Assembly: GCF_030518195.1 (NCBI RefSeq)
Contig: NZ_JAULSC010000008.1
Coordinates: 106,504 to 170,503 of the forward strand
Direction: 5' to 3'
DNA length: 64,000 nucleotides
Source of the DNA: Nocardioides cremeus
GTDB taxonomy: Bacteria > Actinomycetota > Actinomycetes > Propionibacteriales > Nocardioidaceae
Under the pieces are notes generated by a model. That model had not been told where the DNA came from, made no database searches, and saw only the letters and a program-made list of their open reading frames with translations. A program made the translations under genes and the position numbers. The stretch's first letter is position 1. Every line of letters starts with the position of its first letter. Positions 50,284 through 59,750 of the stretch are shown piece after piece.

Positions 50284-51633
50284 GTGAGCGCCATCCCCGA
50301 CCTCGAGAGCCTGCACGCCCGCGGAGCGGCCCAGCAGCCGTCCTACCCCGACCGCGCGGCCGTCGACGCCGCCGTGACCAAGCTGCGCACCATGCCGCCG
50401 CTGGTCTTCGCCGGTGAGTGCGACGACCTGACCGACAAGATCGCCGCCGTCACCCGCGGCGAGGCGTTCCTGCTGCAGGGCGGCGACTGCGCCGAGACCT
50501 TCGCCGGCGTCACCGCCGACAACGTGCGCAACAAGCTGCGCGTGCTGCTGCAGATGGCGGTCGTGCTGACCTACGCCGGCTCCGTGCCGGTGGTCAAGGT
50601 CGGACGCCTGGCCGGCCAGTACGCCAAGCCGCGCTCCTCCGACAACGAGACCCGCACCGTCGACGGCCAGAGCGTCACGTTGCCGGCCTACCGCGGCGAC
50701 GCGGTCAACGGCTTCGAGTTCACCCCCGAGTCGCGGGTGCCCGACCCGCAGCGCCTCGTCGACGTCTACAACGCCTCCGCGGCCACGCTCAACCTGGTGC
50801 GCGCCTTCGTCACCGGCGGCTACGCCGACCTGCGCCAGGTGCACACCTGGAACACCGACTTCGTGCGTTCCAGCCCGATCGGGCAGCGCTACGAGTCGAT
50901 GGCCGCCGACATCGAGCGCGCGCTGACCTTCATGAAGGCCATCGGCGCCGACCCCGACGAGTTCCACCGCGTCGACTTCCACTCCAGCCACGAGGCGCTG
51001 GTGCTGGAGTACGAGCACGCGATGACCCGCATCGACTCGCGCACCGACGCGCCGTACGACGTCTCCGGGCACTTCGTGTGGATCGGCGAGCGCACCCGCC
51101 AGCTCGACGGCGCCCACGTCGAGCTGCTGAGCAAGATCCGCAACCCGATCGGCGTCAAGCTCGGCCCGACCACCTCGGCCGACGACGCGATCGCGCTGGC
51201 CGCCAAGCTCAACCCCGACAACATCCCGGGCCGGCTGACCTTCATCACCCGCTTCGGCGCGGGCAAGATCCGCGAGGGCCTGCCCGACCTGGTCGAGAAG
51301 GTCACCGCCGCGGGGCTGCAGGTCGCCTGGGTCTGCGACCCGATGCACGGCAACACCTTCGAGGCCTCCTCGGGCTACAAGACCCGCAAGTTCGAGGACG
51401 TCATCGACGAGCTGCAGGGCTTCTTCGACGTGCACCGCGCGCTGGGCACCTGGCCCGGCGGCATCCACATCGAGCTGACCGGCGACGACGTCACCGAGTG
51501 CGTCGGCGGCGGCGAGGAGCTCGCCGAGATCGACCTCGGCAACCGCTACGAGTCGGTCTGCGACCCGCGCCTGAACCGGGTGCAGTCGCTCGAGACCGCG
51601 TTCCTCGTCGCGGAGATGCTCAGAAAGGCCTGA
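50284..51633 (+). CDS. aroG: Class II 3-deoxy-7-phosphoheptulonate (DAHP) synthase
   Basis: First enzyme of the shikimate pathway (PEP plus erythrose 4-phosphate), 449 residues of the plant-like class II type. Visible metal and substrate motifs are GDCAETF (metal Cys), VGRLAGQYAKPRS, FHSSHEALVLEYE, GERTRQLDGAHVEL, VWVCDPMHGNTFE and SVCDPRLN. The frame is open upstream, but GTG 50284 gives the family N-terminus. An unrelated class I DAHP synthase is encoded at 56670-57719, so flux into aromatic amino acids can be fed by two differently regulated enzymes. Confidence 0.95.
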   Translation: MSAIPDLESLHARGAAQQPSYPDRAAVDAAVTKLRTMPPLVFAGECDDLTDKIAAVTRGEAFLLQGGDCAETFAGVTADNVRNKLRVLLQMAVVLTYAGSVPVVKVGRLAGQYAKPRSSDNETRTVDGQSVTLPAYRGDAVNGFEFTPESRVPDPQRLVDVYNASAATLNLVRAFVTGGYADLRQVHTWNTDFVRSSPIGQRYESMAADIERALTFMKAIGADPDEFHRVDFHSSHEALVLEYEHAMTRIDSRTDAPYDVSGHFVWIGERTRQLDGAHVELLSKIRNPIGVKLGPTTSADDAIALAAKLNPDNIPGRLTFITRFGAGKIREGLPDLVEKVTAAGLQVAWVCDPMHGNTFEASSGYKTRKFEDVIDELQGFFDVHRALGTWPGGIHIELTGDDVTECVGGGEELAEIDLGNRYESVCDPRLNRVQSLETAFLVAEMLRKA

Positions 51634-51637
51634 GGCA

Positions 51638-51665
51638 GCAGCCCGCGAGCTCGCGAGCGGGCTGC
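51638..51665 (+). terminator. Terminator after class II DAHP synthase
   Basis: GCAGCCCGC (51638-51646) and GCGGGCTGC (51657-51665) form a perfect nine-base stem five bases after the stop. A second G+C-rich hairpin (GTCCGCGC/GCGCGGAC, about 51691-51717) follows. The rest of the 130-base gap includes TAGGTT at about 51752, a weak -10 candidate for the threonine aldolase gene. Confidence 0.6.
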
Positions 51666-51763
51666 GTGGGCCGAAGGGGTCGAGCGAGCCCCGTCCGCGC
51701 GAGCCTGCGAGCGCGGACGACGGGCGTGTCGAGACACCAGTCGGTGCGCGTTAGGTTCCACCC

Positions 51764-52768
51764 ATGATCGACCTGCGCTCCGACACCCTGACCAAGCCCA
51801 CCGAGTCGATGCGCGCCGCGATGGCGCGCGCCGAGGTCGGCGACGACGTGTACGGCGAGGACCCGACCGTGCTCGACCTCGAGGAGCACGTCGCGGGCCT
51901 GCTGGGCCACGAGGCGGCGCTGTTCACCCCCACCGGGTCGATGGCCAACGTGCTGGCGGTGCGGGCCCTGGTCGAGCCGGGCCAGGAGGTGCTCTGCGAG
52001 GCCTCCGCCCACATCGCGCGCGCCGAGCTCGGCGCCCACGGCGCGATCAGCGGGGTCACCATGCGCACCTGGCTGCACCCGCGCGGCCAGCTCGACCTCG
52101 ACGTGGTCGAGCACATGCTGGCCCCCGACATGGGGCCCTTCTTCGTGCGCACCGCGGCGGTCTCGGTCGAGAACACCCACAACTTCGCCGGCGGCACCGT
52201 GCTGCCGATCGGCGACCTGCGCGACCTGCGCGAGCTCGCCGACGGCGCCGGGATCGCAGTGCACGTCGACGGCGCCCGGCTGTGGAACACGCACGTGGCC
52301 ACCGGCACGCCGCTGGCCGAGTACGGCGCGGTCGCGGACACGATGGCGGTCTGCCTCTCGAAGGGCCTCGGCGCACCGGTCGGCTCGTTGATGGTCGGCT
52401 CCGCCGACGCGATCGCCGAGGCGCGGGTGCGTCGCAAGCGGATGGGCGGCGGGATGCGCCAGGTGGGCATCCTGGCCGCGGCCGGTCGGCACGCGCTGGA
52501 CCACCACCTCGACCGCCTGGCCGATGACCACGAGCACGCCGCCCTGCTGGCCGAGGCTTGCGGCGTCGACCCGGCCGGGGTCGACACCAACATCGTGGTG
52601 GTGCCGCACGACGACGCCCCCGGCTTCGTGGCACGCGCCGCCGAGGCCGGCGTACGCGTCTCTGCGGTGGGGCCGCGCACCGTGCGCCTGGTCACCCACC
52701 TCGGCGTCGACCGCGACGCGGCCGAGCGCGCGGCCGTGGTGCTGGGCAAGCTGCTCACGTCCGCGTAG
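51764..52768 (+). CDS. ltaE: Low-specificity L-threonine aldolase
   Basis: PLP enzyme of fold type I, 334 residues, cleaving threonine/allo-threonine to glycine and acetaldehyde. The N-terminus is [34 protein letters not shown] and HVDGARLWN are present, with the PLP lysine in [16 protein letters not shown] start, probably leaderless or with a short leader. Its last 14 bases overlap the end of the convergent regulator gene. Confidence 0.93.
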   Translation: MIDLRSDTLTKPTESMRAAMARAEVGDDVYGEDPTVLDLEEHVAGLLGHEAALFTPTGSMANVLAVRALVEPGQEVLCEASAHIARAELGAHGAISGVTMRTWLHPRGQLDLDVVEHMLAPDMGPFFVRTAAVSVENTHNFAGGTVLPIGDLRDLRELADGAGIAVHVDGARLWNTHVATGTPLAEYGAVADTMAVCLSKGLGAPVGSLMVGSADAIAEARVRRKRMGGGMRQVGILAAAGRHALDHHLDRLADDHEHAALLAEACGVDPAGVDTNIVVVPHDDAPGFVARAAEAGVRVSAVGPRTVRLVTHLGVDRDAAERAAVVLGKLLTSA

Positions 52769-54401
52769 GCGACTCCTGCACCAGCTCGTGCTCGAAGGCG
52801 AAGGCGGCCGCGGCGGTGCGTGAGGACACGTCGAGCTTGGCGAAGATGTTGCTCAGGTGCCGGGCCACCGTCTTCTCGCTGAGCACGAGCGAGCTCGCGA
52901 TCCGGGCGTTGCTCTGGCCGGCCGCCACCAGCCGCAGCACCTCCACCTCGCGGGCGGTCAGTCCGGCGGGGAGCACGCCCGGGCCCAGCAACCGGTCGAC
53001 CTCCCGGAGTGCCGGGGCCGCCCCGAGCTCGGCGAAGGTGCGCCGCGCCGCCTCGAGCTCGGCGCGCGCCGTTGCCTGGTCGCCCATCGAGTCCAGCGCC
53101 TGCGCCAGCCGGACCCGCACGCGCGCCACCTCGTAGGAGCAGCCCAGGCCGGCCCAGGCCGAGCGTGCCTTGCGCAGGTAGGGCAGCGCCCCAGCGGGGT
53201 CGCCGCGGGCCAGCTCGGTGGCGCCGTGGGCGGCGGCCGCCGCGGCCAGCAGACCCGCACAGCCGAAGTCGGCGGCGAGAGCGTCGAGCTCGTCGACCAG
53301 CTCGTCGGCCGTCGGCTGCTCGTCGCAGGCCAGCAGGACCTCGACGGCAGACGGCAGCAGCCGTGCGCGCTGCACCGGGCCCGACGTCTCGTCCAGCAGC
53401 CGTTCCACGGCCGAGCGGGCCGCAGCGGTGCGGCCCAGCGACACCCACAGCAGGGCCAGTCCCGGCTGCGGCTCGTGGCCGTGGTCGGCGGCGCGCTCGT
53501 AGGCTGCCTCCGCGGCGGCGTGCTCACCCCGCAGCCGGCGCACCTCGCCGGCCTCGTAGGCCGCCAGCCCGATGGCGTCGGGGGAGTGCTCCTGCTCGTA
53601 GCGGCGCGCCGCCAGCGCGAGCTCCTCGAGCGCCCCGGACCAGTCCCCACGCAGGCGCATCAGCTGGCCCCGGTGCACCGCACACTGCCCGGTGAAGGCC
53701 AACAGGCCCGGCTGCCGCGCACACCACTGCTCCAGGGCCGCGGTCCACTCCGCCATGCGAGCCACGTCGCCGACCTCCTGGCAGCCCTCGATGGCGGTGC
53801 AGTAGACGTGCCCCGCGAAGACGGGTGAGGTCTCCTCGGCCACGACACGCACCATCGCCTCGTCGAGTAGTGCCAGGCCCAGCGGGACACGACCGGTGTA
53901 CATGGCGATCCGGCCTCGGGCGCAGGTCGCCATGGCGAGCAGGTCCTGGTCGTGGTGCAGGCGTCCGGCAGCGGCGGCGCGGTCGGCGCAGGCTGCCGCC
54001 TCGGGAACGGCTCCGGCGCCCAGCGCTGCGAACATCCTCAGCAGGGCCACCCAGCCGCGCTCGACCGCGTCGTCGTCGAGGCCCGCGACGAGCTCCTCGG
54101 CGCGCGCTGCCCACCCGGCCGAGAGGGCCTGCTGTCCGTGGGTCGCGGTGGTCATAGCCAGGCGGAACGCCCGGCGCACGGCGTGCGGCAGGTCCCCGGC
54201 TCCTTGCGCCCGCGTGAAGGCGTGCTGGAGGGCCGCGACGCACTCGACGTGGCGCCCGAGCAGTCCGGCGGCGGTCGCCAGGTCGTCGAGCTCCTGGGAC
54301 GACAGGGTCGTGGGCTCGACGGTCGACCACCCCGTGAAGGCCGTGACCCAGTCGCCGCGCGCGTAGGCGGCGCGAGCCTGCTCGAGACCGGTCACTGCCA
54401 T
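52755..54401 (-). CDS. LuxR-family regulator with TPR-like repeats
   Basis: 548 residues. A long all-helical region of TPR-like repeats (about 5-470; e.g. [51 protein letters not shown]) ends in a LuxR helix-turn-helix (about 480-540; [43 protein letters not shown]). There is no P-loop or receiver domain, so it is not a full LAL or NarL protein. ATG 54401 has an AAGGAGGGG Shine-Dalgarno; upstream in-frame codons are unlikely. It lies 34 bases downstream of a flavin monooxygenase on the same strand, probably one operon. Confidence 0.85.
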   Translation of the reverse strand: MAVTGLEQARAAYARGDWVTAFTGWSTVEPTTLSSQELDDLATAAGLLGRHVECVAALQHAFTRAQGAGDLPHAVRRAFRLAMTTATHGQQALSAGWAARAEELVAGLDDDAVERGWVALLRMFAALGAGAVPEAAACADRAAAAGRLHHDQDLLAMATCARGRIAMYTGRVPLGLALLDEAMVRVVAEETSPVFAGHVYCTAIEGCQEVGDVARMAEWTAALEQWCARQPGLLAFTGQCAVHRGQLMRLRGDWSGALEELALAARRYEQEHSPDAIGLAAYEAGEVRRLRGEHAAAEAAYERAADHGHEPQPGLALLWVSLGRTAAARSAVERLLDETSGPVQRARLLPSAVEVLLACDEQPTADELVDELDALAADFGCAGLLAAAAAAHGATELARGDPAGALPYLRKARSAWAGLGCSYEVARVRVRLAQALDSMGDQATARAELEAARRTFAELGAAPALREVDRLLGPGVLPAGLTAREVEVLRLVAAGQSNARIASSLVLSEKTVARHLSNIFAKLDVSSRTAAAAFAFEHELVQESPTRT

Positions 54402-54435
54402 CGGTGGCACCCCTCCTTCTCGAGGGTACGACCGG

Positions 54436-55548
54436 TCAGGCGGCGTCGGCGACCCCTGCGCGGCTGTGCGCCAGTGCGTCGTCGCGGGCTGCGACCCGCG
54501 AGGCGACGTAGGCGGTGTCGCGGTCGACACCGGCCAGCAGCATCGAGGTGAAGGAGAACTGGAAGGACAGGCCGCAGAAGAAGAGCCCCGGCGCGTCCGG
54601 GCAGACCCCGCGCACCTCGCGCGGCCATCCGTCCTCGCCGATCACCGGCAGGTGTATCCAGCCGAAGGCTTGCTCGAAGCCGGTCGCCCAGACGACGTTG
54701 CTGACCTCGCGAGGCGTCGCGTCGACCACGGGCAGGCCGTCGTGGACCTCCTCGACGCGCGAGGTCACCCGTTCGACGCCCCTCGCTGCGAGATCGGCTC
54801 GCTTGACCCGCAGCATCGGCCCGCCGTGGTGACGCACGTGCTCCATCGCCTTGCGGCCCATCGGCGTACGCCGGTTCAGCAGGTGGTTCCACACCCGCAG
54901 CAGCAACGGGAAGAGCACGTGCATGGCGCGAGAGTCCAGACGGGGCGGGATCTGCCCGCAGTCACGTCCGGCCAGGATCGTCGGATGGTCCTCGGCGACC
55001 TCGTACGCGATGTCGCTGCCCGAGTGGCTGGCGCCGACCACCAGCACCGGCCCCGCCCGGAGCTGGCTGGGACGCCGGTACTCGCTGGAGTGCAGCTGGA
55101 GGATCCGGGGGTCCAGCCGGTCGGCGATCGCGGGACGGAACGGCGTGCGTCCGAAGGTGCCGGTGGCCACGACCACGTTGTCGCAGTGGTGCTCGCCGGC
55201 GTCGGTGGTCACCGCGTAGCCCTCGCCGTCGGGCTCGACCGCCAGCACGCGGGTGCGCAGCCGGACGGGGAGGTCGAAGATCCGCGCGTAGGACTCCAGG
55301 TAGTCGGCCACCTGGTCCTTGGTGGGGTAGGACCACCGCGGTGCGGGGAAGGGCAGGCCGGGGAGTCCGTCGTACTGGGCGGCCGAGTAGAGCCGCAGCG
55401 AGTCCCACTGGTGTCGCCAGCCGTCGCCCACGCGCTCGGCGGCATCGAGGACGACGCAGCGGTGCCCTCGCTGCTGGAGGTGGTAGGCGGTGGCGAGGCC
55501 GGACTGGCCGGCGCCGATGATCACCGTCTCGATCTGGTTGCTGGTCAT
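54436..55548 (-). CDS. FAD/NAD(P)-dependent monooxygenase, CzcO/FMO-like
   Basis: 370-residue flavoprotein. It has an FAD dinucleotide fold [15 protein letters not shown] at the N-terminus, a second nucleotide fold [14 protein letters not shown] (about 170), and the ATG-type VVATGTFG and [14 protein letters not shown] segments of flavin-containing monooxygenases. The substrate is unknown. ATG 55548 with GGGAG upstream. The following TPR-LuxR gene may regulate it or respond to its product. Confidence 0.87.
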   Translation of the reverse strand: MTSNQIETVIIGAGQSGLATAYHLQQRGHRCVVLDAAERVGDGWRHQWDSLRLYSAAQYDGLPGLPFPAPRWSYPTKDQVADYLESYARIFDLPVRLRTRVLAVEPDGEGYAVTTDAGEHHCDNVVVATGTFGRTPFRPAIADRLDPRILQLHSSEYRRPSQLRAGPVLVVGASHSGSDIAYEVAEDHPTILAGRDCGQIPPRLDSRAMHVLFPLLLRVWNHLLNRRTPMGRKAMEHVRHHGGPMLRVKRADLAARGVERVTSRVEEVHDGLPVVDATPREVSNVVWATGFEQAFGWIHLPVIGEDGWPREVRGVCPDAPGLFFCGLSFQFSFTSMLLAGVDRDTAYVASRVAARDDALAHSRAGVADAA

Positions 55549-55666
55549 GGCTGCTCCCGATGTGTGAGGAGTCCCGACGCTACGAGTCCTCGCGGGCGTC
55601 CTGCATCGGTCGGACCACCCATCCGCCGGACGCTCGATGGGTGCATCTGTCCATCGAGCGGACGCG

Positions 55667-56599
55667 TCACTCGCGGAGCCCCTCGAGCACCACGTCGCTG
55701 ATCGCGGTGGTGTCGCGCGCCGCCGGGCCCGAGCCGGGCTCGGTGACCGACTCGACGCGCAGGCGCACCGTGTCGGTGGTGACGGCGCCGACGTCGATGA
55801 CCTGCGGCTCACGGGTCTGCGACAGCTCCTGGCGCACCGGGGGAGCGTCGCCGAGCAGCCAGGTCACGGCGGTGACCCGGCGTCCGCCGGTGTAGAGGTC
55901 GTAGGTGGTGCCGTCGGCGACCGACGTCTTCGCGTAGCCGTTGACCAGCCCGACCGAGGTCAGCGTGACCGGGGAGTCGAAGCGGAGCACCAGCTCGGTG
56001 CCGACCGCTGCGCCGGCCACCCGCCAGGCGGTGGCGGGGTCGTCGTCGAGCAGGTTCGCCGGGGCGTACGTCGTGGTCTCGCCGGTGGCGATGTCGACGC
56101 TGTCGTCGTCCTGGGCGGGTGCGAAGGCCTCGGCCAGGTCGAGCAGCGAGCGGGGCTCGGCGTCCCCGCCGGCCTCGGGCGCGGCCGCCGTGGGGCCACC
56201 GTCGCGGCCGCCCAGCCAGGCGGCGCCGCCGACGGCGAGCAGGGCCACGAGCAGCAGGACCAGCGCCAGGAGCGGACCCCGGCGCCGGGGCCGGGCTGCG
56301 GGGGCGGGTGGCGGCGGGGGAGCCGCGGGCACGGGCGGCAGAGCCGTCTCGGTCGGCTGGTGCCACGAGCCGGGCGGCGGGTGCGCGGACCGGTGCGTGG
56401 GCTCGTGCGTGGGCTCGTGCGTGGGCTCGGGCGTGGGCTCGGGGTCGACGTAGAGCGGGTAGCGCGCCGGGCCCGGCTGCTGTCCGGCAGGCGGCGGCGC
56501 CTCCACCTCGGGGGCGTCGGCCCGGCGGTGCCCGCAGCTCGTGCAGTAGCGCCCCACGTCGAGCAGGGCGGCTCCGCAGGCGGTGCAGTACGCCGTCAC
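55667..56599 (-). CDS. Zinc-ribbon membrane protein with extracellular discoidin-like domain
   Basis: 310 residues. An N-terminal zinc ribbon (YCTACG...YCTSCG) is followed by a Pro/Thr/His/Glu-rich low-complexity stretch (EPTPEPTHEPTHEPTH) and a basic patch. A single membrane helix at about 110-131 leads to an extracellular beta domain (about 165-310) resembling F5/8-type discoidin modules (ANLLDDDPATAWR, ELVLRFDSPVTLTSVGLVNGY). GTG 56599 with a GGGGAGGGA Shine-Dalgarno. A cell-surface or carbohydrate-binding role is inference. Confidence 0.75.
   Translation of the reverse strand: MTAYCTACGAALLDVGRYCTSCGHRRADAPEVEAPPPAGQQPGPARYPLYVDPEPTPEPTHEPTHEPTHRSAHPPPGSWHQPTETALPPVPAAPPPPPAPAARPRRRGPLLALVLLLVALLAVGGAAWLGGRDGGPTAAAPEAGGDAEPRSLLDLAEAFAPAQDDDSVDIATGETTTYAPANLLDDDPATAWRVAGAAVGTELVLRFDSPVTLTSVGLVNGYAKTSVADGTTYDLYTGGRRVTAVTWLLGDAPPVRQELSQTREPQVIDVGAVTTDTVRLRVESVTEPGSGPAARDTTAISDVVLEGLRE
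56398..56445 (-). repeat. 12-bp tandem repeat encoding Glu-Pro-Thr-His
   Basis: Four units of GTGGGCTCGTGC (plus-strand reading), the last two with C-to-G changes, inside the zinc-ribbon membrane protein gene. They encode the acidic EPTH/EPTP repeat of the cytoplasmic linker. Confidence 0.85.
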
Positions 56600-56669
56600 G
56601 TCCCTCCCCAGGGTGCCGCGGGCCCCTCCCGTGCGGCGCGACCCAGCCTAGCCAGCGACCCCAGGCCGC

Positions 56670-57719
56670 TCAGGTGGTGCGGATCCGCTCCGACGCGTCG
56701 ATGCGGCCCAGCACCGGCGGCAGGCGGCGCACCGCCGACGCGAGCTCGCGCAGCTCGGTGCCCAGCAGCGCCTGCGGGCCGTCGCAGAGCGCGGTCTCGG
56801 GGTCGGGGTGCACGTCGACGATGACGCCGTCGGCGCCGGCCGCGATGGAGGCCCGCGACAGCGGCACCACCAGGTCCTTGCGCCCGGCGGCGTGCGAGGG
56901 GTCGGTGATCACCGGCAGGTGGCTGGTGGCCTGCACCACCGGCACCGCGGAGATGTCCAGGGTGTTGCGGGTGGCCGGCTCGAAGGTGCGGATGCCCCGC
57001 TCGCACAGCACGATGTCGAGGTTGCCGCGCTGGGCGACGTACTCGGCCGCCATCAGCCACTCCTCGATCGTCGCGGTCATGCCGCGCTTGAGCAGCACCG
57101 GCTTGCCGGCGTCGCCGACGGCCTGCAGCAGCCCGAAGTTGGCCATGTTGCGGGTGCCGACCTGCAGCATGTCGGCGTGCTCGGCGACCACGGCCACGTC
57201 GCGGGCGTCGACGACCTCGGTGACCACGGGCATCCCGGTGGCCTCGCGGACGTCGGCGAGGATCTCGAGGCCGCGCACCCCCAGGCCCTGGAAGGCGTAC
57301 GGCGACGTGCGCGGCTTGAAGGCTCCGCCGCGCAGGATCGTGGCGCCCGCGGAGGCGGCCATCTGCGCCGCCTCGAGGGTCTGGGCCGGCGTCTCGACGG
57401 CGCACGGCCCGGCCAGGAACGTGAAGGTGTCGGGGCCGATCGGGACCTGGCGTCCGGGCGGGCCGACCCAGACCGTCGAGCGGTGCGGGTGGTGCTGGCG
57501 GCTGACCAGCTTGTAGGGGTCGGAGATGCGGTGCACGTCGGCGACGCCGCGCAGGGTGCGCAGGTTGAGGTGGTGGAAGGACTCGATGTCGCCGACCAGC
57601 CCGATGATCGTGCGCAGCACGCCCTTGCTGACGAACGCCTCGCCGCCGACGCCCTCGACCCTCTCGACGACCCGGGCGACGTCCTCGTCGGTGGCGTCGG
57701 GGGACATGACGACGACCAT
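56670..57719 (-). CDS. aroF: Class I DAHP synthase (AroF/AroA-beta type)
   Basis: 349-residue shikimate-pathway entry enzyme of the class I beta subfamily. An N-terminal ferredoxin-like regulatory domain (about 1-70; MVVVMSPDATDEDVARVVERVEGVGG) precedes the TIM barrel with FLAGPCAVE, LRGGAFKPRTSPYAFQGLG, LLKRGMTATIEEW, CERGIRTFE and ITDPSHAAGR. GTG 57707 or ATG 57719 could begin the protein; ATG 57719 is used. It catalyses the same reaction as the class II enzyme at 50284-51633. No adjacent aro genes. Confidence 0.92.
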   Translation of the reverse strand: MVVVMSPDATDEDVARVVERVEGVGGEAFVSKGVLRTIIGLVGDIESFHHLNLRTLRGVADVHRISDPYKLVSRQHHPHRSTVWVGPPGRQVPIGPDTFTFLAGPCAVETPAQTLEAAQMAASAGATILRGGAFKPRTSPYAFQGLGVRGLEILADVREATGMPVVTEVVDARDVAVVAEHADMLQVGTRNMANFGLLQAVGDAGKPVLLKRGMTATIEEWLMAAEYVAQRGNLDIVLCERGIRTFEPATRNTLDISAVPVVQATSHLPVITDPSHAAGRKDLVVPLSRASIAAGADGVIVDVHPDPETALCDGPQALLGTELRELASAVRRLPPVLGRIDASERIRTT

Positions 57720-57791
57720 GGGAGGAGGGTAGGCGCGGGTGCGGGGCCCGGCGCCGGGCTTCCAGTCCGCGAGACCCGCGTCACGTGCCGG

Positions 57792-58772
57792 CTACACCGC
57801 CAGGTGGGTGACCTGGCCCTCGATCGGACCGTCGTCGGGGCTGGGACGTGGGCCGGGCGGGTGCTGGCTGCGCGGTGGGCGCAGCTCGACGACCAGCATC
57901 GCGGTGAGCACCATCAGGCCACCGCCCAGCATCCGGGCGGTCGTCGCCTCGCCGCCCAGCCACACCGCGAACGTGGCCGCGAAGACGGGCTCCATGCTCA
58001 TGATCAGCGCCGTGCGGGTGGGCGGCAGGTGCGCCTGTGCCCAGGTCTGGGCCAGCATCGCCAGCGCGCCGGCGACCAGTGCCATGTAGACCACCGACGC
58101 CCAGTCGGCACGGCTGCTCGGCAGCACGATGCCGTCGGGGGCGGTGGCCAGGGTGCAGACCAGCGCGATCACCCCGATCTGCAGGATCGCCATCCCCAGC
58201 GCCTGGCGCGCGTCCGACCAGGCCCCCAGGCCCACGATGTGCAGCGCGTAGAGGAGCGCGGAGACGAAGGTGATCGCCTCGCCGTAGCCGACCGAGAACC
58301 CGTCGAGGCTCAGCACCGCCAGGCCCGCTGTGGCCAGGGCCACCGCCGCCCACGTGGTGCGCCCGATGCGGGTGCGCAGCAGCACGGCGGCCAGCAGCGG
58401 GGTGACGACGACGTACATGCCGGTGATGAAGCCCGACACGCTGGCCGGGGTGTGCGCCAGCCCGGCGGTCTGCAGGATCTGGGCCAGGCCGTAGACGAGG
58501 CCGAGCACCGCGGCGTGGCGCCGCGAGCGGGCGCTGAGCCGCGACAGGGCGCGCGGGGCCACCACCACCATCGCCACCGTCGCCACGGCGAAGCGCACCG
58601 CCAGGAAGTCGAGGGTGGGCACCCGCTCGAGCAGGTCCTTGATCAGGAAGAAGGTGCTGCCCCAGCTGGCGGTCATCGCCAGCAGCGCGAGGGTCGCCAG
58701 CACCGAGGTACGACGCCCGACGGTCGCCGTCCCGTTGCCCGTGCCGGTGCCCGTCGTGGTGCCTGTGGTCAC
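57792..58772 (-). CDS. DMT-superfamily (EamA) transporter
   Basis: 326 residues with ten membrane helices in two EamA repeats (first MTASWGSTFFLIKDLLERVPTLDFLAVRFA; second near YGEAITFVSALLYALHIVG), ending in a hydrophilic Pro-rich tail. It probably exports an amino acid or metabolite. The frame is open upstream; GTG 58772 overlaps the endonuclease IV stop as GTGA and is followed by a Gly/Thr repeat (GTTTGTGTGNGT). Confidence 0.85.
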   Translation of the reverse strand: MTTGTTTGTGTGNGTATVGRRTSVLATLALLAMTASWGSTFFLIKDLLERVPTLDFLAVRFAVATVAMVVVAPRALSRLSARSRRHAAVLGLVYGLAQILQTAGLAHTPASVSGFITGMYVVVTPLLAAVLLRTRIGRTTWAAVALATAGLAVLSLDGFSVGYGEAITFVSALLYALHIVGLGAWSDARQALGMAILQIGVIALVCTLATAPDGIVLPSSRADWASVVYMALVAGALAMLAQTWAQAHLPPTRTALIMSMEPVFAATFAVWLGGEATTARMLGGGLMVLTAMLVVELRPPRSQHPPGPRPSPDDGPIEGQVTHLAV

Positions 58773-59692
58773 CGTGCCACGCCGTGGGCCTCGGCGCGCA
58801 GGCGCTTGAGCAGGGGGATGTCGGCGTTGTCGTCGTCGCGCGAGCCGGGCGTCTCGAGCACGAACGGCACCCCCTCGGTCGCCGGGTGGGCGAAGAGCTC
58901 GTTGAACGCGGCGGTGCCGACGTGGCCCTCGCCGATCCGCTCGTGGCGGTCCTTGAAGGCGCCGCGCACGTCCTTGGAGTCGTTGGCGTGCACCAGCCGC
59001 AGCCGGCCCGGCCCGCCGATCTCGACGAGACGGTCGAGGGTGGCCGTGGCCCCGCCCGGCTCGTCGAGCGGGGCACCGGCCGCGAAGACGTGGCAGGTGT
59101 CGAGGCAGATCCCGGCGCGCGGGTGGTGGTCGAGCGCGTCGAGGTACGCCGCCAGGTCCTCGACGCCGGCGCACAGCGAGCGGCCCTGGCCCGCGGTCGG
59201 CTCGAGCAGCAGCCAGGGGGCGTCGTCGCCCAGGGTCTCCAGCAGCGGCAGCAGCCCCTCGCGCACCTGGCCCAGGGCTGCCGCGTGGCGCTCGGCGGCA
59301 CCGGCCGGGTCGCCCTGCGGCTCGACGTACGAGCCGGTGTGCACCACGACCCCCTCGGCGCCGATCTCGGCGGCGCGGCGCAGGTTGTGGGCCACGACGG
59401 CGACGCTGTTGTCGTAGGTGCTCGGCGTCGGCGAGCCGAGGTTGACCAGGTAGGGGGAGTGGATGAACGTGCGGATGCCGCGCTCGGCCGTCGCGGTGCG
59501 GAAGGCCTCGTCGTCGGCCGGGCGGCCCGGGCTCAGCGCCCAGCCGCGCGGGTTGCCCACGAAGACCTGCAGGGTCTCGCAGCCCAGCCGCTCGGCGTCG
59601 GCCAGGGCCCCGGCCGCCAGGCCCTTGCCGACCAGGACGTGGGTGCCGACGGGGTTGCGCCGCGCGAGCGCAGCGGCGTCGAGGGTGCTCAC
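58769..59692 (-). CDS. nfo: Deoxyribonuclease IV (AP endonuclease)
   Basis: Zinc-dependent base-excision repair enzyme cutting at abasic sites, 307 residues. The TIM-barrel metal motifs are visible: VVVHTGSY, LLLEPTAGQG, CLDTCHVFAAG, LVHANDSKDVRGAFKDRHERIGEGHVG and FVLETPG. Start GTG 59692. It is cotranscribed with the downstream EamA transporter through a four-base overlap. Confidence 0.92.
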   Translation of the reverse strand: MSTLDAAALARRNPVGTHVLVGKGLAAGALADAERLGCETLQVFVGNPRGWALSPGRPADDEAFRTATAERGIRTFIHSPYLVNLGSPTPSTYDNSVAVVAHNLRRAAEIGAEGVVVHTGSYVEPQGDPAGAAERHAAALGQVREGLLPLLETLGDDAPWLLLEPTAGQGRSLCAGVEDLAAYLDALDHHPRAGICLDTCHVFAAGAPLDEPGGATATLDRLVEIGGPGRLRLVHANDSKDVRGAFKDRHERIGEGHVGTAAFNELFAHPATEGVPFVLETPGSRDDDNADIPLLKRLRAEAHGVAR

Positions 59693-59750
59693 GCGAGCAC
59701 GCTAGGGAGCGCGGCGGGGGCGCTGCCAATCGGCGCCGACGTGCCGGGCC

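Noticed and set aside
51691..51740. Dispersed actinobacterial repeat with TCGAGAC ends
   Set aside because: GTGTCGAGACAC here resembles such elements, but only a degenerate single copy is present; treated as ordinary intergenic hairpins.
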